Source: Gammaproteobacteria bacterium HGW-Gammaproteobacteria-13
GTDB taxonomy: Bacteria > Pseudomonadota > Gammaproteobacteria > Pseudomonadales > Pseudomonadaceae
NCBI GenBank assembly: GCA_002840155.1
Contig: PGZH01000008.1
Coordinates: 310,001 to 374,000, forward strand
DNA length: 64,000 nucleotides
Direction: 5' to 3'
Position 1 is the first letter of the stretch. Each line of letters opens with the position of its first letter. This document shows, one piece after another, positions 31,852 to 46,098 of this stretch. The position numbers and the translations under genes are program-made. Below the pieces are notes generated by a model. The model did no database searches. It saw nothing but the letters and a program-made list of their open reading frames with translations, and had not been told where the DNA came from.

Positions 31852-32895
31852 ATGTCACTGCAAAACCTATTGGGCACCCCGCTACCACTGATTCAGGCAC
31901 CGATGGCCGGCGTGCAGCTGCACGGATTGACCGCCGCCGTATCGAATGCCGGCGCGTTGGGTTCGTTGCCCTGCGCCATGCTCGACGCCGCTGGTTTGCG
32001 CAAGGAACTGCAGGCGCTGAGCGAGAAAACCAGCAAGCCCTATAACCTGAATTTCTTCTGCCATACCCCGCCAGCCGTCGACTCTGCTCGCGAAGCAACC
32101 TGGCGCGAGGCGCTAAGCCCTTACTACACCGAACTGGGCATCGACCCCGACAGTATTGCCAGCGGCCCCGGTCGTCTGCCGTTCAGTGCCGAGATGGCCG
32201 ACCTGCTCGATGAGTTTCGCCCAGCCGTGGTGAGCTTTCACTTCGGCCTGCCCTCGGCCGAGTTGCTGGCGCGGGTTAAAGCCTGCGGGGCCAAGGTGCT
32301 GAGCTCGGCGACCACGGTGGAGGAAGCGCTGTGGCTGCAAGCCAACGGCGCCGATGCGATCATCGCCCAGGGTCTGGAAGCCGGCGGCCATCGCGGCATG
32401 TTCCTCACCGATGAGTTGAGCAGCCAGCTCGGCACCTTTGCCCTGTTGCCGCAGATCATCCAGGCCGTGCAGCTGCCGGTAATCGCCGCCGGCGGTATTG
32501 CCGATGCTACCGGGGTGCGCGCGGCCATGGCCCTGGGCGCGGCAGGGGTGCAGATCGGCACCGCCTACCTGTGCTGCGATGAGGCTAGCACCAGCGCCAT
32601 CCACCGCGCCGCCCTGTACAGCCCGGCGGCGCAGCACACCGCCCTGACCAATCTGTTTAGCGGCCGTCCGGCGCGTGGCATCGTCAATCGCCTGATGCGC
32701 GAGCTGGGCCCAATCAGCCCGCTGGCGCCGGCCTTCCCTCTGGCGACAGCAGCCATTGCGCCGCTGCGCAGTGCGGCGGAAAGTCAGGGCAGCGGGGATT
32801 TCTCGCCGCTGTGGGCCGGGCAGAATGCCAGTGGTTGCAAGAACATCGGCGCTGCTGAGCTGACCCGCGAGCTGGCTCAAGGCTTTATCCAATAG
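31852..32895 (+). CDS. Nitronate monooxygenase (FMN-dependent)
   Basis: A 347-residue TIM-barrel flavoenzyme of the nitronate monooxygenase / 2-nitropropane dioxygenase family. Motifs: PLIQAPMAGVQLHGLTAAVSN at the N-terminus, VVSFHFGLPS near residue 125, IAQGLEAGGHRG near residue 175 (catalytic His region), and VIAAGGIADATGVRAAMALGA near residue 205 with the phosphate-binding GGI. GGGAGA lies six bases upstream of the ATG. It detoxifies alkyl nitronates such as propionate 3-nitronate using FMN and oxygen. It is followed by a long inverted repeat before the next gene. Confidence 0.88.
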   Translation: MSLQNLLGTPLPLIQAPMAGVQLHGLTAAVSNAGALGSLPCAMLDAAGLRKELQALSEKTSKPYNLNFFCHTPPAVDSAREATWREALSPYYTELGIDPDSIASGPGRLPFSAEMADLLDEFRPAVVSFHFGLPSAELLARVKACGAKVLSSATTVEEALWLQANGADAIIAQGLEAGGHRGMFLTDELSSQLGTFALLPQIIQAVQLPVIAAGGIADATGVRAAMALGAAGVQIGTAYLCCDEASTSAIHRAALYSPAAQHTALTNLFSGRPARGIVNRLMRELGPISPLAPAFPLATAAIAPLRSAAESQGSGDFSPLWAGQNASGCKNIGAAELTRELAQGFIQ

Positions 32896-32918
32896 ACTCG
32901 AGCGCGGCCTTGCAAACC

Positions 32919-32988
32919 GTAGGGTGGATGACGCTTCACCCATCCACCATTGCGATCAGGTGGATGAAAACAGCGTCATCCACCCTAC
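32919..32988. repeat. Intergenic inverted repeat (REP-like)
   Basis: GTAGGGTGGATGACGC (32919-32934) pairs perfectly with its reverse complement at 32973-32988. A second pair (CATCCACC / GGTGGATG) is nested inside. The long stem in a gap between two same-strand genes resembles Pseudomonas REP/BIME elements and may weaken read-through from the nitronate monooxygenase gene. Confidence 0.75.
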
Positions 32989-33101
32989 CTGAACGCTGGC
33001 CCGTGGCTTTGCTAGCTAAGCCTCTATCACGCTTATTGATAGTGCTGGGAGCCGCACTTGCGGCTGCTTAGACTCGACCCATCGCCACCGGAGGTACACC
33101 C

Positions 33102-34904
<1,803 letters not shown>

Positions 34905-34926
34905 GCGCATAGCATGTTGTTACAAG

Positions 34927-34955
34927 ACGCCCGGCCGATGCCGGGCGTTTTTTTT
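34927..34955 (+). terminator. Rho-independent terminator after the acyl-CoA dehydrogenase gene
   Basis: ACGCCCGGC-CGAT-GCCGGGCGT followed by a run of eight T lies 23 bases after the stop codon. It has nine perfect pairs and a four-base loop. Confidence 0.93.
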
Positions 34956-35040
34956 GAGCGTTGCTCGAAGGCAGCGGTTAGAATCGCTGGCACGCGCCAT
35001 GCATAGTGGCACGCTCACCAACCCGCACGGAGTACGCGCC

Positions 35041-36786
<1,746 letters not shown>

Positions 36787-36796
36787 CCGCCGGTTC

Positions 36797-36831
36797 ATGC
36801 TCAGCTGCGCGCCAGCCCTGTTGCGTAAACA
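36797..36831. repeat. Fragment of the intergenic repeat also found at 62744
   Basis: CAGCTGCGCGCCAGCCCTG and the bases just after it match, with a few mismatches, the left part of the element at 62744-62882. It is probably a decayed, truncated copy lying between nhaP2 and the mscK-like gene. Confidence 0.5.
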
Positions 36832-36881
36832 AGCGCAGCGCGAGATCGTAACCCGCCACTAAAAAGCCGTTATTCGCGGCA

Positions 36882-36903
36882 CAGGCGCCGACTCTGGCGC
36901 CTG
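36882..36903. terminator. Hairpin before the mscK-like gene, possible weak terminator
   Basis: CAGGCGCC-GACTCT-GGCGCCTG is an eight-pair stem with a six-base loop, followed by a poor T tract (TTAAAC). It lies 38 bases before the mscK-like start and may act as a weak terminator for nhaP2. Confidence 0.4.
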
Positions 36904-36940
36904 TTAAACTCAGCTTCTTTTCGAGCCAACGATCGTCACT

Positions 36941-39900
36941 ATGCCCTCTCTTCGCACTTATCTTGCCGTCGCCCTGCTCGGGTTGTGCCTGAGCGCCCCG
37001 TTGCTGCATGCCGCCGAGCCACCGAGCCGCGCGGCCGTACAAAACAGCCTGGACAACCTGGCCGAGCGCAAGCTGCCGGAAGCCGAGCAACTGGCCGTCA
37101 AGCAGACCCTGGAAAAAACCCTGACGCTGCTGGATGAGAAAGCCGACAGCGAAAAGCGTCTGGCCGACCTTGAAAAGCAACTGCAACAGGCCCCACGCTT
37201 GATTGGCGAGGCGCAGCGCGACTTTGATCGACTGAAAAACAGCCTGCCCACCGAGGTCAATCTGCGCTATGGCAAAAGCGCGCTGCCGCTGCTCGAACAG
37301 CTGCTGGCCGAGCGCAACGCGCAACTCAACGAGTGGCAGAAACAGATCATCGAAGCCAACAGCCTGGTGATCACCTCGCAAACCCGCCCGGAGCGCGCCC
37401 AGGCAGAAATCAGCAGCAACCAGACGCGCAGCCAGACGATCAACGGCATCCTGAAAAGTGGCCGCGAGGCCAACAAACCGCTGAGCAACGAACGCCGTGA
37501 CCAGCTGCATGCCGAACTGGCCAAGCTGGATGCGCAAACCCAGCTGCGCCGCCAGGAACTGGCCGGCAACAGCCTGCTGCAGGACCTTGGCAACAGCCGC
37601 CGTAGCCTGCTGGAAGAACGCATCAGACGCCTCGAACAGGAACTGCTCGAGCTGCAGAACCTGATCAATGAAAAGCGCCGCAACCTCTCCGAGCAGACCG
37701 TCGCCGAGCAATCACGTGAGGCCGAAAAAGCCGGTAGCGACACCGTGCTGGCCCGCGAAAGCGCACTCAACCTGAAACTCTCCGACTACCTGCTGCGCGC
37801 CACCGACCGGCTCAATGAACTGACCCGCCTGAACCTGCAGACCAAGCAGCAACTCGACAGTCTGAGCCAAAGCGACCAGGCCCTGGCCGAACAGATCAGC
37901 GTGCTGCAGGGCAGCCTGCTGCTCTCGCGCATCCTTTATAAGCAGCAACAAGCCCTGCCGACGCTGAAGATCGACAGCAACCTGCCTGACCAGATTGCCG
38001 ACCTGCGCCTGTACCAGTTTGAGCTTAACCAGCAACGCGAGGCCATCAGCAACCCCAGCGTGTATGTCGAGAAACTGCTCACCACCGCTGACAGCAACGC
38101 TGACACTCAGGCCCTGCGCACCGACCTGCTGGAAATCATCAATACCCGCCGCGAGCTGATCGACCGCCTCAACCGTGAGCTGAATGCCCTGCTCAACGAG
38201 TCGATCACCCTGCAGCTGAGTCAGAAGCAGCTGAAAACCACTGCCGACACCCTGCGCGCCACCCTCGACGAGCAGATGTTCTGGATTCCCAGCAACAAGC
38301 CGCTGGATCTGGAGTGGTTTAAATCCGTGCCGCGCCTGCTCGAGCGGCAGATTGCCGAACTGCCCTGGGGCGCCAACCTGCGCCAGCTGGGCGCCGGCCT
38401 GACCGAGCGACCGCTGCTGTTCCTGCCCTTGCTGCTGCTGATTGCGGTGCTGCTGTGGCGCCGTGGTTACCTGTACCGCAAACTCGCCGAGCTGCACCAG
38501 GACATCGGCCACTTCAAGCGCGACAGCCAGCTGCACACGCCGATGGCAATCATGCTCAACGTCTTGCTGGCACTGCCCGGCACGCTGTTCCTGGCGCTGT
38601 GCGGCTTCGCCCTGCAAATGGATGCCCGCGGGCAGAATGCCAACCTGGGTGAGGCGCTGTTCCAGATGGCCCAGGCCTGGCTGGTGTTCTACACCCTGTA
38701 CCGCATCCTCGCCGATGGCGGCGTGGCTGAGCTGCACTTCCGCTGGGGGCGCTCGCAAGTGGCCTTCCTGCATCGCCAGGTACGCCGTCTGGGCCTGGTG
38801 GTGATGGCCATGGTCGCCGTGGTCACGGTGGCCAAGCACCAACCCGCCGGCCTGGGCGATGACGTGATCGGCCTGGCCGTGGTGCTGACCTGCTACGCGC
38901 TGATGGTCTGGCTGCTGCACAAGCTGCTGCTCACCGGCCCGGCCCGCGAACATGCCTCGGCCTTCCGCATGCTGATCGGCATGGCCCTGAGTCTGCTGCC
39001 ATTGGCGCTGATCATTGCGGTCGGCCTCGGCTACTACTACACCGCGCTGAAACTCAGCGACCGCCTGATCAACACCCTCTACCTGCTGGTGATCTGGCTG
39101 GTCATCGAAGCCACCTTCGTGCGCGGCCTGGGCGTTGCCGCACGTCGTCTGGCCTACCAGCGCGCCACAGCCAAACGCCAGGCGCAGAGCAAGGACAGCG
39201 GCGAAGGCACGGAAACCGTGGTCGAAGAGCCGACCCTGGATATCGAACAGGTCAACCAGCAGTCGCTACGCCTGATTCGCCTGGCCCTGCTCGGCACTTT
39301 TATCGCTGGCCTGTACTGGGTCTGGGCGGACCTGATCTCGGTATTCACCTACCTCGACAATATCTCCCTCTACGAATACAGCAGCGGCACCGGCGATGCC
39401 GCCACCCTGGTGCCAATCAGCCTCAGCGATGTGCTCGGCGCGCTGATCATCGTCGGCATCACCATCGCCCTGGCGCGCAACCTGCCCGGTCTGCTTGAAG
39501 TGCTGGTGTTGTCGCGGCTGAGCCTGGCCCAGGGCAGCGCTTATGCCACCACCACCCTGCTGTCCTACCTGATCGTGGCCATCGGCTTTGTTACCACCCT
39601 GTCGACCCTCGGCGTCAGCTGGGACAAGTTGCAGTGGCTGGTGGCCGCGCTGTCGGTGGGCCTGGGCTTTGGCCTGCAGGAGATCTTCGCCAACTTTATC
39701 TCCGGCCTGATCATCCTGTTCGAACGCCCGGTGCGCATCGGCGACGTGGTGACCATCGGCAACCTGTCCGGCACCGTGAGCAAAATCCGCATCCGCGCCA
39801 CCACCATCACCGATTTCGACCGCAAAGAAATCATCGTGCCGAACAAAACCTTCGTCACCGATCAACTGATCAACTGGTCGCTCAACGATACGGTTACCCG

Positions 39901-40306
39901 GGTGATCATCAAGGTCGGCGTAGCCTACGAAACTGACCTGCCGCTGGCGCGCAAGCTGATGATGCAGGCCGCCATCGAGAACCCGCGTGTGCTGCGCGAT
40001 CCGGAGCCGCTGCTGTTCTTCCTGACCATCAGCGCCAGCACCTTCGACTACGAGCTGCGTTTCCACGTGCGCGAGCTGGGTGACCGCAACGCCGCCACCG
40101 ACGAAATCCTCACGCGTATCGCGCTGACCTTCCGGGAAAACAACGTGGAAATGGCCTTCAACCAGGTCGAGGTGATGATCAAGAACCTGCACGGCCAGGA
40201 ACTCAACCTGAGCAGCGGACAAATGGTTGCAGCCACTGCGGCGGCCGATGCACAACAGGGGCAACTGCCACCGACCGCACCAGCACCGGCAATCGACCCA
40301 CAGTAA
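36941..40306 (+). CDS. mscK: Large mechanosensitive channel, MscK-like
   Basis: An 1121-residue inner-membrane mechanosensitive channel of the MscK/KefA type. A signal peptide (about 1-25, ending LHAAEPP) is followed by a long periplasmic coiled-coil domain (about 30-460). The membrane region starts at LLFLPLLLLIAVLLW. Several more segments follow, then the MscS-like channel module with VGLGFGLQEIFANFISGLII near residue 910 and RIGDVVTIGNLSG near residue 935. The beta domain with VPNKTFVTDQLINWS and a C-terminal alpha/beta domain complete it. It should gate on membrane tension during hypo-osmotic shock. P. aeruginosa has a similar gene at this position. An Ala/Pro-rich tail ends the protein. 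Confidence 0.88.
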   Translation: MPSLRTYLAVALLGLCLSAPLLHAAEPPSRAAVQNSLDNLAERKLPEAEQLAVKQTLEKTLTLLDEKADSEKRLADLEKQLQQAPRLIGEAQRDFDRLKNSLPTEVNLRYGKSALPLLEQLLAERNAQLNEWQKQIIEANSLVITSQTRPERAQAEISSNQTRSQTINGILKSGREANKPLSNERRDQLHAELAKLDAQTQLRRQELAGNSLLQDLGNSRRSLLEERIRRLEQELLELQNLINEKRRNLSEQTVAEQSREAEKAGSDTVLARESALNLKLSDYLLRATDRLNELTRLNLQTKQQLDSLSQSDQALAEQISVLQGSLLLSRILYKQQQALPTLKIDSNLPDQIADLRLYQFELNQQREAISNPSVYVEKLLTTADSNADTQALRTDLLEIINTRRELIDRLNRELNALLNESITLQLSQKQLKTTADTLRATLDEQMFWIPSNKPLDLEWFKSVPRLLERQIAELPWGANLRQLGAGLTERPLLFLPLLLLIAVLLWRRGYLYRKLAELHQDIGHFKRDSQLHTPMAIMLNVLLALPGTLFLALCGFALQMDARGQNANLGEALFQMAQAWLVFYTLYRILADGGVAELHFRWGRSQVAFLHRQVRRLGLVVMAMVAVVTVAKHQPAGLGDDVIGLAVVLTCYALMVWLLHKLLLTGPAREHASAFRMLIGMALSLLPLALIIAVGLGYYYTALKLSDRLINTLYLLVIWLVIEATFVRGLGVAARRLAYQRATAKRQAQSKDSGEGTETVVEEPTLDIEQVNQQSLRLIRLALLGTFIAGLYWVWADLISVFTYLDNISLYEYSSGTGDAATLVPISLSDVLGALIIVGITIALARNLPGLLEVLVLSRLSLAQGSAYATTTLLSYLIVAIGFVTTLSTLGVSWDKLQWLVAALSVGLGFGLQEIFANFISGLIILFERPVRIGDVVTIGNLSGTVSKIRIRATTITDFDRKEIIVPNKTFVTDQLINWSLNDTVTRVIIKVGVAYETDLPLARKLMMQAAIENPRVLRDPEPLLFFLTISASTFDYELRFHVRELGDRNAATDEILTRIALTFRENNVEMAFNQVEVMIKNLHGQELNLSSGQMVAATAAADAQQGQLPPTAPAPAIDPQ

Positions 40307-41842
<1,536 letters not shown>

Positions 41843-41848
41843 CCAAAC

Positions 41849-41895
41849 GTGGGAGGGGCTTTAGCCGCGACAATCGCCGCTAAAGCGCCTCCCAC
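41849..41895. repeat. REP-type inverted repeat between converging genes
   Basis: GTGGGAGGGGCTTTAGC (from 41849) pairs with GCTAAAGCGCCTCCCAC (ending 41895) with one mismatch. It is a classic Pseudomonas REP form (GTGGGAG...CTCCCAC). It sits between selO and the racemase gene, where it may act as a bidirectional terminator. Confidence 0.85.
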
Positions 41896-41907
41896 AGGAT
41901 AAACACC

Positions 41908-42603
41908 CTACGCACCCAACATCCATTCCATCCCCATGGCCACATGCAGCTCGGTGCTGTCGAGCAACGGCAACGGTGCGTCCAGGCCATCGAGCAGCAA
42001 GCCGATCTCGGTGCAGCCAAGGATGGCCACCTCGGCGCCCTGCTCCTGCAGCGCGCGTAAACAGTCCAGATAAAACGCCCGCGCCGGCGGCAGAAACTGG
42101 CCCTGGCAGAGTTCGGCAAAGATCACCCGGTCAATCTCCACCATCTGCGCCGCGTTCGGGGTGATTACTTCGATGGCAAAGCGCTCGGCCAGACGCTGGC
42201 GGTAGAAGTCCTCCTGCATGGTAAAACGCGTGCCGAGCAAGGCTGCGCGGCGCACACCCTGGCGTTGCAGGGCCTGGCCCACCGCATCGCCGATATGCAG
42301 CAGAGGAATCTGCACCGCCGCCTCGATGGCCGGCGCCACTTTGTGCATGGTGTTGGTGGCCAGCAGCAGGGCCGTGGCTCCCGCCCGTTCAAGGCCCTCA
42401 GCCGCCTGTGCCAGTACTTGCCCAGCCGCCTGCCAGTCACCGCGCCGCTGCAGCTCGGCGATCTCGGCAAAATCCACGGAATGCAGCAGCAGCGGCGCCG
42501 AATGCAGGCCGCCCAAGTGCTCGCGCACGCCCTGGTTGAGCAAGCGGTAATAACTGGCCGTGGACTCCCAGCTCATGCCACCCAGAATGCCTAGCTGACG
42601 CAT
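41908..42603 (-). CDS. Aspartate/glutamate racemase family protein
   Basis: A protein of about 231 residues of the cofactor-independent Asp/Glu racemase family. The N-terminus RQLGILGGMSWESTASYYR is family-typical. The first catalytic position, cysteine in many members, is in LLATNTMHK near residue 80, where it is Thr-Asn-Thr. The second is the cysteine in VAILGCTEIGLLL near residue 192. So one of the usual two active-site cysteines is replaced, as in RacX/YgeA-like members with broad or unclear activity. I chose the ATG at 42603, where homologues start; a GTG at 42615 is possible. It is divergent from the SLC13-type gene. Confidence 0.85.
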   Translation of the reverse strand: MRQLGILGGMSWESTASYYRLLNQGVREHLGGLHSAPLLLHSVDFAEIAELQRRGDWQAAGQVLAQAAEGLERAGATALLLATNTMHKVAPAIEAAVQIPLLHIGDAVGQALQRQGVRRAALLGTRFTMQEDFYRQRLAERFAIEVITPNAAQMVEIDRVIFAELCQGQFLPPARAFYLDCLRALQEQGAEVAILGCTEIGLLLDGLDAPLPLLDSTELHVAMGMEWMLGA

Positions 42604-42840
42604 ACCACCTCCCACTCACTAAAGCCTTGAGCCTAATCCGCCAGCGGTTAAGCGCACAGACACAGTGCGCGCTAGAGCGTCCGGTACAGCCTTATCTATT
42701 AAATCGAAAAGGCATATAAACCTTTCCAAACATTCTTAGACTCTCTAAGCAGCAACCCTTATCTTCTCCGCCTTGCGTGGCCACCCGTCTGGATTGGCGC
42801 GCCCGATACCTCACACGAGATTCGCACGCTAAGGATGTTC

Positions 42841-44637
42841 ATGTTCTGGGACTCTCTTCCTCTGCCCCTGCTGTTTGTCGGCGCCCTGCTGGTCTGGGTG
42901 CTGTACGCCTTTGTGCGTGAGAAGTGGAGCCCGGACATCGTCGCCGCCATCGCCGTGGCAGCGTTGTTGATTACCCAGCTGCTGACGCCTGCGGAAGTGC
43001 TCAGCGTGTTGAGCAACTCGGCGCCGGTGACCATCGCCTGCATGTTCGTGCTGTCTGCCGCGCTGGAGCGCACCGGTTGCATCGACGCCCTCGGCAACTG
43101 GCTGGGCAATCTGGTGGGCACCAGCCCGATTCGTGTGCTTACCGGGCTGACCGTCACCGCCCTGGTGATTTCCGCCTGCCTGAACAACACCCCAGTGGTA
43201 GCCATCCTCACCCCGGTGGCGATCGCCCTGGCCCGCCGCGCCGGCACCCTGCCGTCAAAACTGCTGATCCCGCTGTCCTACGCCACCATCCTCGGCGGCA
43301 CCCTGACCATGATCGGCACCTCGACCAATATTCTGGTCGACGGCGTGGCACGCAAGGCCGGCCTGGCGCCCTTCGGCATTTTCGAGATCACCGGCGCGGG
43401 CCTGATCCTGGCCAGTGTCGGCATGCTCTACCTGCTGACCATCGGCCGCCACCTGCTGCCTAACCGCGAAACCCTGTCCAAGCAGCTGCGCCCGGATCTG
43501 GACCGCACCTTTATGACCGAGCTGCTGGTGCCGCACGATTCGCCGGTAATCGGCAAAACCCTGCACGAAGCCAACCTCAACGGCGGCAGCGGCCTGCTGG
43601 TGCTGAAACTGTTTCGCGAGGAGCTGGAGCTGACCGAGCCCGCTGCCGACACCCTACTGGCCAGCGGCGACCGCCTGGTGCTGCACGGCCAAGTCAAGGA
43701 TGTGGTGGAGCTGCGCGAAAGCGGCCATCTGATCTTCAACCGCAGCGACGCCTTCGAAACCATCAGCAGCCATGACGTGATTCTCGCCGAGGCCATCGTC
43801 GGGCGTAACTCGCGCTACAGCCACCGACCGATGCGTGACCTCGACCTGACCGCGCGCTATGGCATAGCCGTCCTGGCGGTGCACCGCCAGGACGAGAATA
43901 TTCAGGGCAACCTCGACGATTTCGAACTGCAGTTTGGCGACGTGATGCTGGTGGAAGGCACGCCAACGCAGATCAAGCGTTTCGCCGACAACGGCGAGCT
44001 GATCAGCCTCAATGCCGTGCAGGAACGCGCCTTCCGCCGCGACAAGGCGCCGATTGCAATCATCGCCACCCTGGCGGTAATGATCCTCGCCGCGTTCGGC
44101 GTGATGCCCATCGAAGGCCTGGCGATCATCGGCGCGGTCACCGTGCTGGCGACCCGCTGCCTGGATGTGGAAGACGCCTACAAGGCAGTGGACTGGAAGA
44201 TCCTCAGCCTGATCTTCGGCATGCTGGCCATCAGCATCGCCATGGACAAAGTTGGCCTGGTCGGCCTGATGGTCAGCAATGTCATGGGGTTGATGCCCTG
44301 GGCTGGCCCACTGCTGATGCTGTCGTTTATCTACCTGTTCACCTCGATCCTCACCGAAGTGCTATCGAACAACGCCGTGGCCGTGCTGGTCACGCCGATT
44401 GCCATCGGCATGGCCCAGCACCTGGGCGTCGACCCGCGCGCCTTTGTGGTCGCAGTCATGTTCGCCGCCAGCGCCAGCTTCGCCACGCCCATCGGTTACC
44501 AGACCAACACCTTCGTCTATAACGCCGGCGGCTATCGTTTTACCGACTTTATGAAGGTCGGCATTCCGCTCAACCTGCTGCTGTGGGTAGTGGCCAGCTT
44601 CGTGATTCCCTGGTTCTTCCCGCTGACACCGGTTTGA
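42841..44637 (+). CDS. SLC13-family anion permease with two TrkA-C domains
   Basis: A 598-residue inner-membrane permease of the SLC13/DASS (ArsB/NhaD-like) group. N- and C-terminal membrane blocks flank two cytoplasmic TrkA-C/RCK-C domains (about 200-370). The DASS-type helical hairpins appear as ACLNNTPVVAILTPVAIALA near residue 115 and SNNAVAVLVTPIAIGMA near residue 510. GGTLTMIGTSTNILVDGV near residue 150 fits the SNT substrate motif. The substrate could be sulfate, a dicarboxylate or another anion. I chose the second ATG (42841) because AAGGA lies five bases upstream; the ATG at 42835 would overlap it. Confidence 0.87.
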   Translation: MFWDSLPLPLLFVGALLVWVLYAFVREKWSPDIVAAIAVAALLITQLLTPAEVLSVLSNSAPVTIACMFVLSAALERTGCIDALGNWLGNLVGTSPIRVLTGLTVTALVISACLNNTPVVAILTPVAIALARRAGTLPSKLLIPLSYATILGGTLTMIGTSTNILVDGVARKAGLAPFGIFEITGAGLILASVGMLYLLTIGRHLLPNRETLSKQLRPDLDRTFMTELLVPHDSPVIGKTLHEANLNGGSGLLVLKLFREELELTEPAADTLLASGDRLVLHGQVKDVVELRESGHLIFNRSDAFETISSHDVILAEAIVGRNSRYSHRPMRDLDLTARYGIAVLAVHRQDENIQGNLDDFELQFGDVMLVEGTPTQIKRFADNGELISLNAVQERAFRRDKAPIAIIATLAVMILAAFGVMPIEGLAIIGAVTVLATRCLDVEDAYKAVDWKILSLIFGMLAISIAMDKVGLVGLMVSNVMGLMPWAGPLLMLSFIYLFTSILTEVLSNNAVAVLVTPIAIGMAQHLGVDPRAFVVAVMFAASASFATPIGYQTNTFVYNAGGYRFTDFMKVGIPLNLLLWVVASFVIPWFFPLTPV

Positions 44638-44760
44638 CGGCATAAGCGGCGAACATATCGATCTAACCCAAGACCCGTTTCATTGCCCCAGCGCATTGAC
44701 CGGGCCTGGCTGCCTTCTCCATGCTGCGTATCTTTCAATCTGCCCTGAAGGAACGCGCGC

Positions 44761-46038
44761 ATGAAATTGGAAACCCTGGCCATCCACGCCGGTTACAGCC
44801 CCGACCCGACCACCAAGGCGGTGGTGGTGCCGATCTACCAGACCAGCTCCTTTGCCTTCGATGACACCCAGCACGGTGCCGACCTGTTCGACCTCAAGGT
44901 CGCCGGCAATATCTATTCGCGGATCATGAACCCGACCAACGCCGTGCTCGAAGAGCGCGTGGCGGCGCTGGAAGGCGGCGTCGGCGCGCTGGCCGTGGCC
45001 TCGGGCATGGCCGCCATCACCTACGCGATTCAGACCGTGGCCGAGGTTGGTGACAATATTGTCTCGGTGGCCAAACTCTACGGCGGCACCTACAACCTGC
45101 TGGCGCATACCCTGCCGCGCTTCGGCATCCAGACCCGCTTCGCCGCCCATGACGACATCGCCGCCCTCGAAGCGTTGATCGACGAGCGCACCAAAGCCGT
45201 GTTCTGCGAGTCCATCGGCAACCCGGCCGGCAATATCGTCGACCTGGCTGCCCTGGCTGCGGCTGCGCACCGCCATGGCGTGCCGCTGATCGTCGACAAC
45301 ACGGTGGCCACGCCGATCCTCTGCCGGCCGTTCGAGCATGGTGCGGACATCGTCGTGCACTCGCTGACCAAATACATCGGCGGCCACGGCACCAGCATCG
45401 GCGGCATAGTCGTCGACTCCGGCAAGTTCCCCTGGGCTGACAACAAAGTGCGCTTCCCGCTGCTCAACACGCCCGACCCGTCCTACCACGGCGTGACCTA
45501 CACCGAGGCCTTCGGCCCGGCCGCCTTTATCGGTCGCTGCCGCGTGGTGCCGCTGCGCAACACTGGCGCGGCGCTGTCGCCGTTCAATGCCTTCCTGATC
45601 CTGCAAGGCCTGGAAACCCTGGCCCTGCGCATGGAGCGCCACTGCGAGAATGCGCTGAAGGTCGCCCACTACCTGCAAAACCACCCGCAGGTGACCTGGG
45701 TCAAATACGCCGGCCTGCCGGATCATCCCGAGCACGAGCTGGCCGTGCGTTATACCGGCGGCAAGCCGGCGTCGATCCTGTCCTTCGGCATAGTCGGCGG
45801 TCAGGCTGCCGGCGCGCGCTTTATCGATGCACTCAAGCTGGTGGTGCGCCTGGTGAACATCGGCGATGCCAAATCGCTGGCCTGCCACCCGGCCTCCACC
45901 ACTCACCGCCAGCTGAATGACGAAGAGCTGGAGCGCGCCGGTGTACCACGTGACATGGTGCGCCTGTCGATTGGCATCGAGCACAGCGACGATATCCTCG
46001 CCGACCTGGCCCAGGCACTGGACGCTGCGGCGGGCTGA
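44761..46038 (+). CDS. metY: O-acetylhomoserine sulfhydrylase MetY
   Basis: A 425-residue PLP enzyme of the Cys/Met metabolism family, making homocysteine from O-acetylhomoserine and sulfide in methionine synthesis. Motifs: [21 protein letters not shown] at the N-terminus, [22 protein letters not shown] near residue 60, and [16 protein letters not shown] near residue 205 with the PLP-binding lysine. AAGGAA lies about six bases upstream of the ATG. Length is typical of MetY and longer than that of MetZ. It shows no signs of unusual composition. Confidence 0.95.
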   Translation: MKLETLAIHAGYSPDPTTKAVVVPIYQTSSFAFDDTQHGADLFDLKVAGNIYSRIMNPTNAVLEERVAALEGGVGALAVASGMAAITYAIQTVAEVGDNIVSVAKLYGGTYNLLAHTLPRFGIQTRFAAHDDIAALEALIDERTKAVFCESIGNPAGNIVDLAALAAAAHRHGVPLIVDNTVATPILCRPFEHGADIVVHSLTKYIGGHGTSIGGIVVDSGKFPWADNKVRFPLLNTPDPSYHGVTYTEAFGPAAFIGRCRVVPLRNTGAALSPFNAFLILQGLETLALRMERHCENALKVAHYLQNHPQVTWVKYAGLPDHPEHELAVRYTGGKPASILSFGIVGGQAAGARFIDALKLVVRLVNIGDAKSLACHPASTTHRQLNDEELERAGVPRDMVRLSIGIEHSDDILADLAQALDAAAG

Positions 46039-46059
46039 TCGCCCTTGATATCCGCGCAA

Positions 46060-46096
46060 GCGACTCCAGATAAGGGGTAACCGCCTCTGGAGTCGC
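46060..46096 (+). promoter_or_regulatory. Perfect hairpin enclosing the trxC ribosome binding site
   Basis: GCGACTCCAGA (46060-46070) is the exact reverse complement of TCTGGAGTCGC (46086-46096), with a 15-base loop. The right arm contains the GGAG (46089-46092) six bases before the trxC ATG, so the folded mRNA would hide the Shine-Dalgarno. It could be a translational switch or a DNA operator; the palindrome itself is seen directly. Confidence 0.75.
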
Positions 46097-46098
46097 CC

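Noticed and set aside
34954-35040. Longer N-terminus of NhaP2 from 34954
   Set aside because: It would begin inside the preceding terminator's T run and homologues begin at the TTG at 35041, which has a well-spaced ribosome binding site.
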